Shown: positions 33,365-42,052 of the stretch, in pieces
Numbering within the stretch: position 1 is the stretch's first letter
Layout of the letters: the number at the start of each line of letters is the position of its first letter
Assembly: GCA_041441465.1 (NCBI GenBank)
Contig: JASDSY010000001.1
Span: forward strand, 124,001-188,000
Reading direction: 5' to 3'
Length of the DNA stretch: 64,000 bases
From: JASDSY01 sp041441465
GTDB lineage: Bacteria; Muiribacteriota; UBA9980
Translations under genes and position numbers: made by a program
Notes under the pieces: model-generated
What the model was told of the DNA's origin: nothing
Seen by the model: the letters and a program-made list of their open reading frames with translations, nothing else
Databases searched by the model: none

Positions 33365-33379
33365 AAACAGGTGATTTTA

Positions 33380-33742
33380 TTGGTTAATTTTGCCTTCATA
33401 ATTTTAGGTGTAATAGTAGGTTTTTTAAGCGGCATGTTCGGCATAGGCGGCGGTATTTTAATAACGCCTGCCCTTGTTTTCATGTTCGGCTTCACGCAAA
33501 AAATGGCGACCGGAACGACGCTGGCGCTTATGCTGCCGCCGATCGGAATACTTGCTTTCGTGGAATACTATAAAAACGGCATGGTAAATTTATGGGCGGC
33601 GGTATTTATAATATGCGGTTTTTTGGCCGGCAGTTCCGGCGGAGCAAAGTTAGTGATGAAACTCGACGAATTGACGGTCAAAAGAAGCTTCGGAATCATG
33701 CTTATCAGCATCGGACTGTATTATATTTCACAAAAAAAATAA
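33380..33742 (+). CDS. half-size TSUP (TauE/SafE-family) membrane protein
   Basis: About 120 residues with four predicted membrane helices and the TSUP motif GxxSGMFGIGGGxLxTPxL near the N-terminus (VGFLSGMFGIGGGILITPA). Full TauE/SafE transporters are about twice as long; this resembles the half-size members that probably dimerise. The family exports sulfite, sulfoacetate and related anions; substrate here unknown. I chose TTG at 33380 because AGGTGA lies 5 nt before it; GTG at 33371 would overlap that site. No frameshift is visible. Confidence 0.8.
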   Translation: MVNFAFIILGVIVGFLSGMFGIGGGILITPALVFMFGFTQKMATGTTLALMLPPIGILAFVEYYKNGMVNLWAAVFIICGFLAGSSGGAKLVMKLDELTVKRSFGIMLISIGLYYISQKK

Positions 33743-33775
33743 TAAGACGGAAGGGTATTTAATTGCTAAAAATGG

Positions 33776-33804
33776 TTGATTTTTTTTAACCTTTATAGTA
33801 TAAT
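33776..33804 (+). promoter_or_regulatory. promoter of the dcw cluster, positioned for a leaderless mRNA
   Basis: TTGATT (33776-33781), 17-nt spacer, TATAAT (33799-33804). The ATG of rsmH begins 8 nt after the -10 box, i.e. at the expected transcription start, and no ribosome site precedes it. Confidence 0.7.
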
Positions 33805-33811
33805 CACGCCA

Positions 33812-34786
33812 ATGAAAAATATTAAAAATGAACATGTCCCGGTAATGCTTGAAAATGTTTTAAGCCATTTTGCCGTTTTAGCGGATTCGTATGCGCAAAA
33901 CGGTTTTTGTTATTTTATAGATTTCACTTTCGGTCTTGGCGGCCATTCCGCAGCGCTGCTTCAAAAATACGACTGGCTGAAAGTAATCGGCATGGACGCC
34001 GATTTTGAAACATGCGAAATGGGACGTAAGAAATATTCAGAATATATAAACTCAGGCCGCCTTGAAATAATAAACGGCAATTTCGTCAATTTCCGCGACC
34101 TGATACCGCAGGATAAGCTTTCTAAAACAGGTATGGCCCTTGCTGATCTCGGCATATCCAATTATCAGCTTCTGACGGACGGGCGCGGCTTTACTTTCGA
34201 TGACCGCACGGCCTTGGATATGCGTATCGACCAAAATTCGAACCAGGAAACCGCCGCCGACGTCGTTAATAAATACCGTGAAAATGAAATTGCGGACATT
34301 TTATACGAATACGCAGACGAAAAATTCTCGCGCGAGATTGCGCGCTCGATAATAAAATACCGTGAAAAACAGCCTATAATCAGTTGCCATGAACTTGCCG
34401 AAATCGTAAGAAATGTTTATAAGCGCCATCCGGCCGTCAAAATGGATATCGATTTCGCGACAAGGGCATTTATGGCATTGAGAATTTTCGTTAACTCTGA
34501 ACTCTCAAATCTTACGAGCCTTCTGGAGCAAACCAAATCATGCCTGCCGGCCGGCGCCAATATCTTAATTATAAGCTTTCATTCCAAGGAAGACAAAATC
34601 GTTAAAAACTTTATGCAGCAGGAATCGCGGACTTGCATTTGCCCGCCTCAGATAATTAGATGTATATGCAATAACAAACCCAAAATAAAATGCATAACAA
34701 AAAAAATAATAGAACCGTCAGCGGAAGAAATATCATCAAATCCAAGAAGCCGTTCGGCGAAACTCAGAATATTCGAAATAATATAA
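33812..34786 (+). CDS. rsmH: 16S rRNA m4C1402 N4-methyltransferase
   Basis: RsmH (MraW) methylates C1402 of 16S rRNA and traditionally heads the dcw cluster. The 324-residue protein shows HVPVMLENVL, the SAM loop DFTFGLGGHSAALL, GMDAD, ADLGISNYQL, FDDRTALDMRID, FATRAFMALRIFVN and IISFHSKEDKIVKNF. The ATG at 33812 begins exactly at MKNIKNEHVPVML; a longer frame to 33776 would include the promoter. It has a Cys-rich tail (CICPPQIIRCICNN) typical of RsmH. No mraZ precedes it. Confidence 0.95.
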   Translation: MKNIKNEHVPVMLENVLSHFAVLADSYAQNGFCYFIDFTFGLGGHSAALLQKYDWLKVIGMDADFETCEMGRKKYSEYINSGRLEIINGNFVNFRDLIPQDKLSKTGMALADLGISNYQLLTDGRGFTFDDRTALDMRIDQNSNQETAADVVNKYRENEIADILYEYADEKFSREIARSIIKYREKQPIISCHELAEIVRNVYKRHPAVKMDIDFATRAFMALRIFVNSELSNLTSLLEQTKSCLPAGANILIISFHSKEDKIVKNFMQQESRTCICPPQIIRCICNNKPKIKCITKKIIEPSAEEISSNPRSRSAKLRIFEII

Positions 34787-34804
34787 ATGTGAAATCAAAA
34801 AAAT

Positions 34805-35200
34805 ATGGAAACTGAAGAAATAATAACAGTCAACAGAAAAAACATATCAATAAAAAAGGTAGCAGAAAGCAAGCACAACATCGTATTTTTTTACGTTTTG
34901 ATAGCGATACTTTTATGCACCATGATTTTAACGTACGTCTGGTCCTTTGTAAAAATGGTCGAAGTAAAGGTAACTTACAGCAAATTAACAAGTGAACTGA
35001 AAAACCTGATTAAAGAACGCGACGACCTTTTAGTCGAAAGGGCTAAATTATCGGCATCCAACCGCATCGAAGAAATCGCGAAAGAAAAATTAAAGATGGT
35101 TCTTCCGACAAATGTCCAGTATGTTTCACTCATATCGAATAACGCGAATACGGGCTCTACAAGTGAAAATATACTCGAAAAGAACACCGGAAAACAATAA
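34805..35200 (+). CDS. ftsL: FtsL-like septum-formation protein
   Basis: A 131-residue bitopic protein: cytoplasmic basic N-terminus, membrane helix about 26-48, then a coiled coil (YSKLTSELKNLIKERDDLLVERAKL) and the EEIAKEKLKMVLPT end typical of FtsL/DivIC. It bridges FtsQ and FtsB with FtsW/FtsI. The assignment rests on topology plus position between rsmH (18 nt) and ftsI (8 nt); FtsL sequences diverge strongly. Confidence 0.85.
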   Translation: METEEIITVNRKNISIKKVAESKHNIVFFYVLIAILLCTMILTYVWSFVKMVEVKVTYSKLTSELKNLIKERDDLLVERAKLSASNRIEEIAKEKLKMVLPTNVQYVSLISNNANTGSTSENILEKNTGKQ

Positions 35201-35208
35201 AAAATTCT

Positions 35209-37368
35209 ATGCACGACTTTATAGAAATACAAAAAGTTCATAAAAACAGACTTTATTTTATAGGCATAGTCATCATTTTTTTCGTATTGATGATATCTTT
35301 CAGGCTGTACCAGGTACAAATAATAGAGCATGAAATATGGAAAAAAAAGGGCATTAAAACATACCGCGAGCCTTACACAAAGAAACGCGGCAATATTTAT
35401 GATAGAAACGGCAGTAAACTCGCAATCTCATCGCCGGTAAAGTCCTGTTATATATGCCCGGGTGAAGTTCTTCCTAATTCCGAAGGTACGGCTTCAGTGC
35501 TTTCGAAATACCTTGGTATTCCCAAAGAAAAAATAATACAGGCGGCATCTAAAAAATCGCAATTTGTATGGCTCAAACGCGGCATTTCAAAAGAAACAGC
35601 CGAGGCCATTCAAAAACTTTCACTCACCGGCGTGTATTTTAAAAATGAATTTAAAAGAATTTATCCTTCGGGAAATATCGCAGCCAACCTTATCGGCGGC
35701 GTCGGACAGGACAAAAACGGCAATCTTGATAACTGCGGCCTCGAAGGAGTGGAACTTTATTTCGATAACTACCTCCGAGGTATATCCGGCATTGTAAAAA
35801 AACAATTCGACGCCAAGGTAATGACAAGCATAAAAAGCTGGGATACAGAATCCAGGTATTTCGGCGGCATATCGGTGCATCTGACAATCGACGAAATAAT
35901 ACAGAGCATTCTAGAAAAAGAAATAGACAGGGTTTATAAAGAATACAAGCCTAAGTCGACATTCATATTAGTAATGAATCCGCTTACCGGCGAAATTTTA
36001 GGCATGGCTAACAGGCCTAATTACGATAACTCAAACATTTCCACTTCCAAACCTGAAGACCGCAAAAACCATGCACTGCTTGACACTTACGAGCCGGGCT
36101 CTACTTTTAAAATAATAACATTTTCAGCGGCGCTCCAGGAAAAAGCGATTTTACCTAAAGAAACTTTTAACTGTCAGGGCTCAATCAACGTATTCGGCGA
36201 TAAATTCATCATAAAATGCCATGATGTCCACGGCAAGCAGACATATCTCGAAGCTATAGCTAATTCATGCAACCCGGTTACAATACAGGTAGCCATGAAA
36301 CTTGGCAAAGACAAATTTTATGAATATATAAAAAAATTCGGCTTCGGCAAGCCTACCAATATTTTACCGCGAGTCAAAGAACCCGGCGGTATTTTAAGGC
36401 CGCCGGCACGCTGGTCAGCTTTATCATTACCGTCAATGTCGATGGGCCAGGAACTAAGCGTCAACGGCGTTCAGTTATTAAGCGCCATCTCGACTGTCTT
36501 AAACGACGGGTTAATGATGAAACCAATGATAATTTCAGGTTTTGAGGATATAAACAGCAGGACCATCAAAAAAATCAAGCCTGAACCTGTCGGCAGGATG
36601 TTTTCGCCCGAAGTTGCGGAGCTTATGAAAAACGCGTTGAGAAAAGTTATAATATCAGGTACCGGAAAAAAAGCCATAATCGAAGGTTATGAAATACTCG
36701 GCAAATCCGGAACCGCCCAAAAATCATCAAAGGCCGCTTATGAGTCAGGCAAATACTTTTCTTCATTCGCCGGATTTATAAACGAACCGCACTTCAAGCT
36801 TTCTGTATTGGTGGTTATAAACGAACCGCAGCTTGAAAAGGGCATGAAGGACTTGCACGGCGGTACGGTTGCTGCTCCGGCATTCAAAAATGTCGCGGAA
36901 AAAATATTGATGTATTATAATATTTTACCGGAAGAGAAAAAGATCGAAACATTCATAACCGAAGCCGATAATAAAAAACTGATAAAAATTCCTGAAATAG
37001 TCGGATTAACGCCTAATGAAATTAAAAATACTCACGGCGATTCGATCAAGTTTCAATTTTTAGGAAAAGGCCCGATAGTAGTCAAACAATTCCCAAAACC
37101 ATTTAAGTTCCTATCGTCTGACGAAAACATAATAGCCTACCTCGGTACAAACGATGATTTGACAATAAATAAGAAAAATGACAAAAATTTCTTCATGCCG
37201 ATGCTTATCGGCAAATCCATGAAAGAGACGCTCGAGACATTAAAAAATTATAACCTTCCAACCGAAATAAGCGGGTCGGGTTTTGTTTTCGAGCAAAAAC
37301 CGATGCCGGGCGAGCTTCTAACCGATAACAGCACTATAAAACTTAACTTTTCTTTAAATAAAAATTAG
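35209..37368 (+). CDS. ftsI: division-specific transpeptidase (FtsI/SpoVD-like PBP) with two PASTA domains
   Basis: A 719-residue class B penicillin-binding protein that cross-links septal peptidoglycan. It has an N-terminal membrane helix (about 16-36), a dimerisation domain, then a transpeptidase domain with nucleophile motif STFK (S298-K301), SCN, and KSGT (K499-T502). Residues about 590-719 contain two PASTA domains (IPEIVGLTPNEI, FFMPMLIGKSMKETLETL). PASTA tails are characteristic of the SpoVD/Pbp type in Gram-positives and are less usual next to LPS genes. Co-transcribed with ftsL and murE. Confidence 0.95.
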   Translation: MHDFIEIQKVHKNRLYFIGIVIIFFVLMISFRLYQVQIIEHEIWKKKGIKTYREPYTKKRGNIYDRNGSKLAISSPVKSCYICPGEVLPNSEGTASVLSKYLGIPKEKIIQAASKKSQFVWLKRGISKETAEAIQKLSLTGVYFKNEFKRIYPSGNIAANLIGGVGQDKNGNLDNCGLEGVELYFDNYLRGISGIVKKQFDAKVMTSIKSWDTESRYFGGISVHLTIDEIIQSILEKEIDRVYKEYKPKSTFILVMNPLTGEILGMANRPNYDNSNISTSKPEDRKNHALLDTYEPGSTFKIITFSAALQEKAILPKETFNCQGSINVFGDKFIIKCHDVHGKQTYLEAIANSCNPVTIQVAMKLGKDKFYEYIKKFGFGKPTNILPRVKEPGGILRPPARWSALSLPSMSMGQELSVNGVQLLSAISTVLNDGLMMKPMIISGFEDINSRTIKKIKPEPVGRMFSPEVAELMKNALRKVIISGTGKKAIIEGYEILGKSGTAQKSSKAAYESGKYFSSFAGFINEPHFKLSVLVVINEPQLEKGMKDLHGGTVAAPAFKNVAEKILMYYNILPEEKKIETFITEADNKKLIKIPEIVGLTPNEIKNTHGDSIKFQFLGKGPIVVKQFPKPFKFLSSDENIIAYLGTNDDLTINKKNDKNFFMPMLIGKSMKETLETLKNYNLPTEISGSGFVFEQKPMPGELLTDNSTIKLNFSLNKN

Positions 37369-37382
37369 GAACGGTGGCATAA

Positions 37383-38924
37383 ATGACATTATTAAGCGAT
37401 ATAATAAAACAACATAAGCCGCAGGAAATTTTTAATTTCGCCGAAGTTGAAATTAAGAGCATCGAAAATGACACAAGATGCGTATCGCCGGGATCGCTTT
37501 TCGTGGCAATAGCAGGAGAAAATTTCAACGGCCACGATCATCTTAAACTTATGTGTGAAAAAGGCGCGGCGGCAATAGTTATCGAACGCGACTGCGATTT
37601 AAGCGGCGTTATTGTGCCGGTAATAAAAGTCGATTCGTCATTTGAGTTTTTGAAGACAATCGCAGCATGGTTTTATGATAATCCTTCAAACAAGCTTACT
37701 TTAACCGGAATAACCGGCACCAACGGCAAAACTACGACTTCGTTTTTCACAAAATCGGTACTCGCCCAAAAATATTGCAGGTGCGGACTTATCGGTACAA
37801 TAAAATACATTACGGGAAAAAACGAGGTACCGGCTCCAAACACTTCGCCGGAACCGCTTTTTTTTCAAAAACTTCTGAACGAAATGGTCAACTCGGGATT
37901 AAAAACAGCCGTAATGGAAGTTTCGTCGCATGCAATAAAACTGGGAAGAATCGATAATACTGAGTTTGACTACCTGGTATTTACAAATCTTTCCAAGGAA
38001 CACACTGAATTCCACCCTGACATGCAGGATTATTACGATACCAAAGCCAGTATTTTCAAAAAAATAGCAGGCCAAAGCATGTTTTTCAAAAAAAAACCTA
38101 AATATGCCATTATAAATATCGATGATAATTACGGCCAAAAACTTTATAACGAATTAAAAACCATGAGTATAAAGCCGTTTACGTTCTCGATCCGCCCGGA
38201 AGAAGCCGAAGAACGAAAAATTTCAGCCGACCTTTATGCCGCCGATATAAAATTAAATTTCGACGGGGCAAGTTTTAAAATGCATTATGGCGCATTTTCA
38301 ACCGATATCGCTTTAAAAATGACGGGCATATTTAACGTTTATAACGCATTGGCGGCTGCCGCTGTTGGGCTCTGTGACGGCCTTTCCCTGGATGAAATCA
38401 AATGCGGACTTGAAGCTTTAAAGGGCGTAAGCGGAAGGTTTCAGAAAGTAGATTTTAACGCCAGTTTTTCGGTTTATATAGATTACGCCCATACGCCGGA
38501 AGGGCTTTTAAATGTATTATCGTTCGCGAAAAAAATGAAGCATAACAGAATAATAACTGTTTTTGGATGCGGCGGCGACAGGTCAAAGGAAAAAAGACCG
38601 CTTATGGGTTATAATGTTTCAACTAACAGCGATTTAACGATAGTAACATCGGACAATCCGCGGACTGAAGATCCTAAAAGCATTATCGACGATATAATTC
38701 CCGGCGTCGAAAACGGCAAAGGCCGGTTTTTCGTTGAAATCGACCGTGAAAAAGCCATACAAAAAGCAATAGACGAAGCCGCCGACGGCGACATAGTCAT
38801 AATTGCCGGAAAAGGCCATGAAAATTATCAAATAATAGGAAATAAAAAAATTCATTTCGACGATTATGAAACCGCTATGAAATTTTTGAAGCAAAAAAGA
38901 AAAAATTGCGTGGAGAATTTTTAG
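37383..38924 (+). CDS. murE: UDP-MurNAc-tripeptide synthetase (mDAP-adding)
   Basis: It adds meso-diaminopimelate to UDP-MurNAc-L-Ala-D-Glu. The 513-residue Mur ligase has the ATP loop GITGTNGKTTTSFF, NTSPEPL, MEVSSHA, DYAHTPEGL and the SDNPRTEDP motif that specifies mDAP rather than lysine, and a C-terminal AGKGHENYQII. GGTGG lies upstream of the ATG. A 150-bp gap follows before murF, holding a GC palindrome (38953-38964) and an internal promoter. Confidence 0.97.
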   Translation: MTLLSDIIKQHKPQEIFNFAEVEIKSIENDTRCVSPGSLFVAIAGENFNGHDHLKLMCEKGAAAIVIERDCDLSGVIVPVIKVDSSFEFLKTIAAWFYDNPSNKLTLTGITGTNGKTTTSFFTKSVLAQKYCRCGLIGTIKYITGKNEVPAPNTSPEPLFFQKLLNEMVNSGLKTAVMEVSSHAIKLGRIDNTEFDYLVFTNLSKEHTEFHPDMQDYYDTKASIFKKIAGQSMFFKKKPKYAIINIDDNYGQKLYNELKTMSIKPFTFSIRPEEAEERKISADLYAADIKLNFDGASFKMHYGAFSTDIALKMTGIFNVYNALAAAAVGLCDGLSLDEIKCGLEALKGVSGRFQKVDFNASFSVYIDYAHTPEGLLNVLSFAKKMKHNRIITVFGCGGDRSKEKRPLMGYNVSTNSDLTIVTSDNPRTEDPKSIIDDIIPGVENGKGRFFVEIDREKAIQKAIDEAADGDIVIIAGKGHENYQIIGNKKIHFDDYETAMKFLKQKRKNCVENF

Positions 38925-39002
38925 TTTTGAATTTCAAGAACCTATTAAGTTAATGCCGCGGCATAATCATCTTCTTTTTTGTAATAATGTATCAAAAAAT
39001 AT

Positions 39003-39031
39003 TTGATTTATTAAAGAAAATCAACTAAAAT
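39003..39031 (+). promoter_or_regulatory. internal dcw promoter upstream of murF
   Basis: TTGATT (39003-39008), 17-nt spacer, TAAAAT (39026-39031). The -35 hexamer is identical to that of the rsmH promoter. Leader about 37 nt to murF. Confidence 0.55.
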
Positions 39032-39074
39032 ATATATACTAAAAAAATTAAACCTGAAAGGCAGAAATATTTTT

Positions 39075-40514
39075 ATGGAGTTAACCAGTAAATTATTAAG
39101 AGAAATTAACGCGACAATATCCCTTAACACAAAATGCGACGATAAGCTTTCGATCGAGATGGGAATTCCATCGATAGATTCAAGAAAAATAACGCCTGGC
39201 GGCACATTTTTCGGCTTAAATGCCGAAGAACGCGACGGCAACGATTATTTTGAGGACGCTATAAAAAACGGAGCCAAAATTCTAATTTTGAACAATACGC
39301 ACCGTGAAAAATTTGAAAAATCAGAAATTGTTTCAAAATCAAACGCGGTTGGAATATTTGTCAACGATACGCGTGTCGCCTTAAAAAAAATAGGCTTTTA
39401 TAACAGGCTTTCGCATTCCATACCATTTATAGCCGTAACCGGATCGAACGGAAAAACAACGACAAAAGAATTAATATATGCCGTACTTTCAGAAAAATTC
39501 AAAGTATATAAAACAGAAGGCAACTTTAACAACGACCTCGGCCTGCCGATGGAGCTCATGAAAGTGACGAAACAACACGAAGCTGCGGTATTTGAACTCG
39601 GCATGAGCGCGCCGCATGAAATCGAGAACCTGGCGGCCCTTGTCCTGCCGCGAATAGGCGTTATAACATGCGTCGGCCCGGCACACATAGAATTTTTGAA
39701 AACACTCAAAAATATAGCTAACGCGAAAGCTGAATTGATACCTAAAATAGACACACAGGGCGCGCTGGTGTTAAATTATGATAATAATTACACCAGAAAA
39801 ATGGCCTCGCTGTTTTCAGGAAAAGTAGTAGGCTACAGCATCGACAACAAATCGGCAAAATTACGCGCTGAACGCCTCAATATAAATGAAAGCGGTTTTT
39901 ATGACTTCTGGTGCGTAGTAAAAGCCAACGGGAAAAAATACGAACCGTTCCATGTAAAACTGCCTTTACCGGGAAAGCATAACGTTTTAAATTGCTTAGC
40001 CGCAATTTCAGTAGGGCTTGAGTTTGGCATACCTATTGAAAATATAGCTAACGCCATAAATAATTTCAACGGCGTTAAGAAAAGAATGGAACTTGTAAAA
40101 TTAGGTTCAGGAATAACGGTTTTAAACGATTGTTATAATGCGAATCCGCTTTCGATGAAGTCCGCGATTGAAACCATCGCCGAACTGCCGAATGTAAAAA
40201 GGCGCGTAGCGGTGCTTGGCGATATGCTCGAACTCGGCACATGGAGCGCAAGGGCGCATGGAGAAATCGGCAAAATTGCCCAAAAATCAGGAATTAACAT
40301 ATTAATAACTGTCGGCGAGAAATCAAGGCAGATAGACGAAGCGGCAATTTCAGCCGGCATGGATGAAAAGAACGTAATACACTTCGATTCATCTGAAGAA
40401 ACCGCAAAAAAAATAAACGAAATAATTACAAGCGGCGACCTGGTTCTGATAAAGGGATCACGCAGGATGAAACTCGAGAACGTTTTTGAAGCGCTTCAGG
40501 GAGCGAAGAAATAA
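39075..40514 (+). CDS. murF: UDP-MurNAc-tripeptide:D-Ala-D-Ala ligase
   Basis: It adds D-Ala-D-Ala to the muramyl tripeptide. The 479-residue Mur ligase shows DSRKITPGGTFFGL, the ATP loop AVTGSNGKTTTKELI, KTEGNFNNDLGLP, ELGMSAPHEIENL, and the C-terminal NDCYNANPLSM and VLGDMLELG, the last two being MurF-specific. Its stop overlaps the mraY start (TAATG). Confidence 0.97.
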   Translation: MELTSKLLREINATISLNTKCDDKLSIEMGIPSIDSRKITPGGTFFGLNAEERDGNDYFEDAIKNGAKILILNNTHREKFEKSEIVSKSNAVGIFVNDTRVALKKIGFYNRLSHSIPFIAVTGSNGKTTTKELIYAVLSEKFKVYKTEGNFNNDLGLPMELMKVTKQHEAAVFELGMSAPHEIENLAALVLPRIGVITCVGPAHIEFLKTLKNIANAKAELIPKIDTQGALVLNYDNNYTRKMASLFSGKVVGYSIDNKSAKLRAERLNINESGFYDFWCVVKANGKKYEPFHVKLPLPGKHNVLNCLAAISVGLEFGIPIENIANAINNFNGVKKRMELVKLGSGITVLNDCYNANPLSMKSAIETIAELPNVKRRVAVLGDMLELGTWSARAHGEIGKIAQKSGINILITVGEKSRQIDEAAISAGMDEKNVIHFDSSEETAKKINEIITSGDLVLIKGSRRMKLENVFEALQGAKK

Positions 40515-41599
40515 TGTTTTATTATCTGATAAGCGGAACAATATTAAAAATAACTGAATTTACAGTAGTTAGAGCAATTTTCGCCCTGCTCACGGCACTG
40601 GCGATCACATTATTTCTGGTGCCTAAAATAATTAAAAATATCCAGGCGCGGCACGCGGGCCAAAATATAAGGAAATTAGGTCCGGAAACTCACCAGCAAA
40701 AAGCCGGACGGCCGACTATGGGCGGAATCGCCATGGTAATAGCTATTATTCTCGCCGCGCTGGTGTGGTGCCGGCTCGATAATATAACGATAATAATAAT
40801 GTTAATATCTACGTTCTGGCTCGGTCTGGTAGGCTTTCTCGACGATATGCTGAAATTCATAAAAAAAAGCTCGGACGGCCTCAGCGCCAAGGCGAAACTT
40901 TTTTTCCAGGTGGCGCTTGGAGTCCTTGTCGGTATTTTTATTTACTGGAATAATTTATTGCCGCCGACTGTATACTTTCCAATAGTTAATACAGAAATAA
41001 ATATCGGGATATGGTATATCCTTTTCGTAACTATAATTATTACCGGATTTTCCAACGCGGTAAATTTGACTGACGGGCTTGACGGCCTGGCAACAGGCGT
41101 GGTTATTTTAGTGACGAGCGCGCTTGGCGGAATCGCGTATATTACCGGTAACGCAATATTTTCAAAGCATGTCGGGCTCATGCATCTTCCCGGCAGCAAT
41201 GAATTGAGCATTTTTTGCGCCGCAATGGTAGGCGCAGGGCTCGGTTTTTTCTGGTATAACGCTTCGCCCGCTGAAATTTTTATGGGCGATGTCGGTTCTT
41301 TAGCCTTAGGCGGCGCCATAGGCGGTATTGCGATATTCACCAAAAGCGAGATTTTATTGGCGATAATAGGCGGCATTTTTGTGATCGAGGCTCTTTCGGT
41401 AATGATTCAGGTTTTCAGCTTTAAGACTTTCGGCAAAAGAGTGTTCAAGATGAGCCCGATACACCATCATTTCGAGCTTTCAGGCTGGCCCGAAACAAAA
41501 GTCGTAGCCAGATTCTGGATAATTACCGTAATTTTAATACTGGTCGGACTTTGCATTATAGGTTTGAATACATTAGTAGCTAATAAATTATTAAGTTAA
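40514..41599 (+). CDS. mraY: phospho-MurNAc-pentapeptide transferase
   Basis: It makes lipid I at the inner membrane by transferring phospho-MurNAc-pentapeptide to undecaprenyl phosphate. The 361-residue protein has ten predicted membrane helices and MraY signatures HQQKAGRPTMGG, the catalytic aspartates in GFLDDMLK, NAVNLTDGLDGLATG, and the FKMSPIHHHFELSGW histidine loop. Translationally coupled to murF. Confidence 0.97.
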   Translation: MFYYLISGTILKITEFTVVRAIFALLTALAITLFLVPKIIKNIQARHAGQNIRKLGPETHQQKAGRPTMGGIAMVIAIILAALVWCRLDNITIIIMLISTFWLGLVGFLDDMLKFIKKSSDGLSAKAKLFFQVALGVLVGIFIYWNNLLPPTVYFPIVNTEINIGIWYILFVTIIITGFSNAVNLTDGLDGLATGVVILVTSALGGIAYITGNAIFSKHVGLMHLPGSNELSIFCAAMVGAGLGFFWYNASPAEIFMGDVGSLALGGAIGGIAIFTKSEILLAIIGGIFVIEALSVMIQVFSFKTFGKRVFKMSPIHHHFELSGWPETKVVARFWIITVILILVGLCIIGLNTLVANKLLS

Positions 41600-41626
41600 G
41601 CTCAAGAAAATTTTAGTAGGCGCGTG

Positions 41627-42049
41627 ATGAAAATGACGAATAATTTTATCATAAAAAGCACATTAACAGAAGTCGATCAGGCTGTCCACAGCGTTATTGA
41701 CGAAATAGTAAATTTCGAGAACATAGATGATGAAATAATATTCGATATCAAGCTTATACTTTCGGAATTATTAGTAAATTCATTGATTCACGGCAATAAA
41801 AAAGACCCGGATAAAAAAATATTTATCGAATCCAACATAACAGGCGACGAACTGATCGTAAAAATAGAGGACGAAGGCCGCGGATTTGACCGTAACCTCG
41901 TCGAAAGCCCGGTCGCGCCTATTAATATAACTAAAATATCAGGCCGCGGAATCTTTTTAGTCAAAAATTTATCGGACGGAATCAGCTTTAATCCGGCCGG
42001 AAACGCCGTAACATTTAAAAAAATTCTAAAAAAGAAAGAAAGTGTTTAA
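41627..42049 (+). CDS. RsbW/SpoIIAB-like ATP-binding (HATPase) serine kinase
   Basis: A 140-residue GHKL-fold protein of the anti-sigma-factor kinase family: N box ELLVNSLIHGN, G1 box DEGRGFD, G2 box GRGIFLVKNLSDG. Members phosphorylate STAS-domain antagonists or bind sigma factors. It sits between mraY (24 nt) and murD (3 nt) in the dcw cluster, where I know of no standard member of this family. The only STAS protein in the window (23864) lacks the usual phosphorylatable residue, so it is not an obvious substrate. Start at ATG 41627, preferred to a GTG three bases earlier. Confidence 0.88.
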   Translation: MKMTNNFIIKSTLTEVDQAVHSVIDEIVNFENIDDEIIFDIKLILSELLVNSLIHGNKKDPDKKIFIESNITGDELIVKIEDEGRGFDRNLVESPVAPINITKISGRGIFLVKNLSDGISFNPAGNAVTFKKILKKKESV

Positions 42050-42052
42050 CAG

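Noticed and set aside
38953..38964. 12-bp GC palindrome between murE and murF
   Set aside because: Too short to act as a terminator, no T-run, and no matching copies were noticed; treated as incidental.
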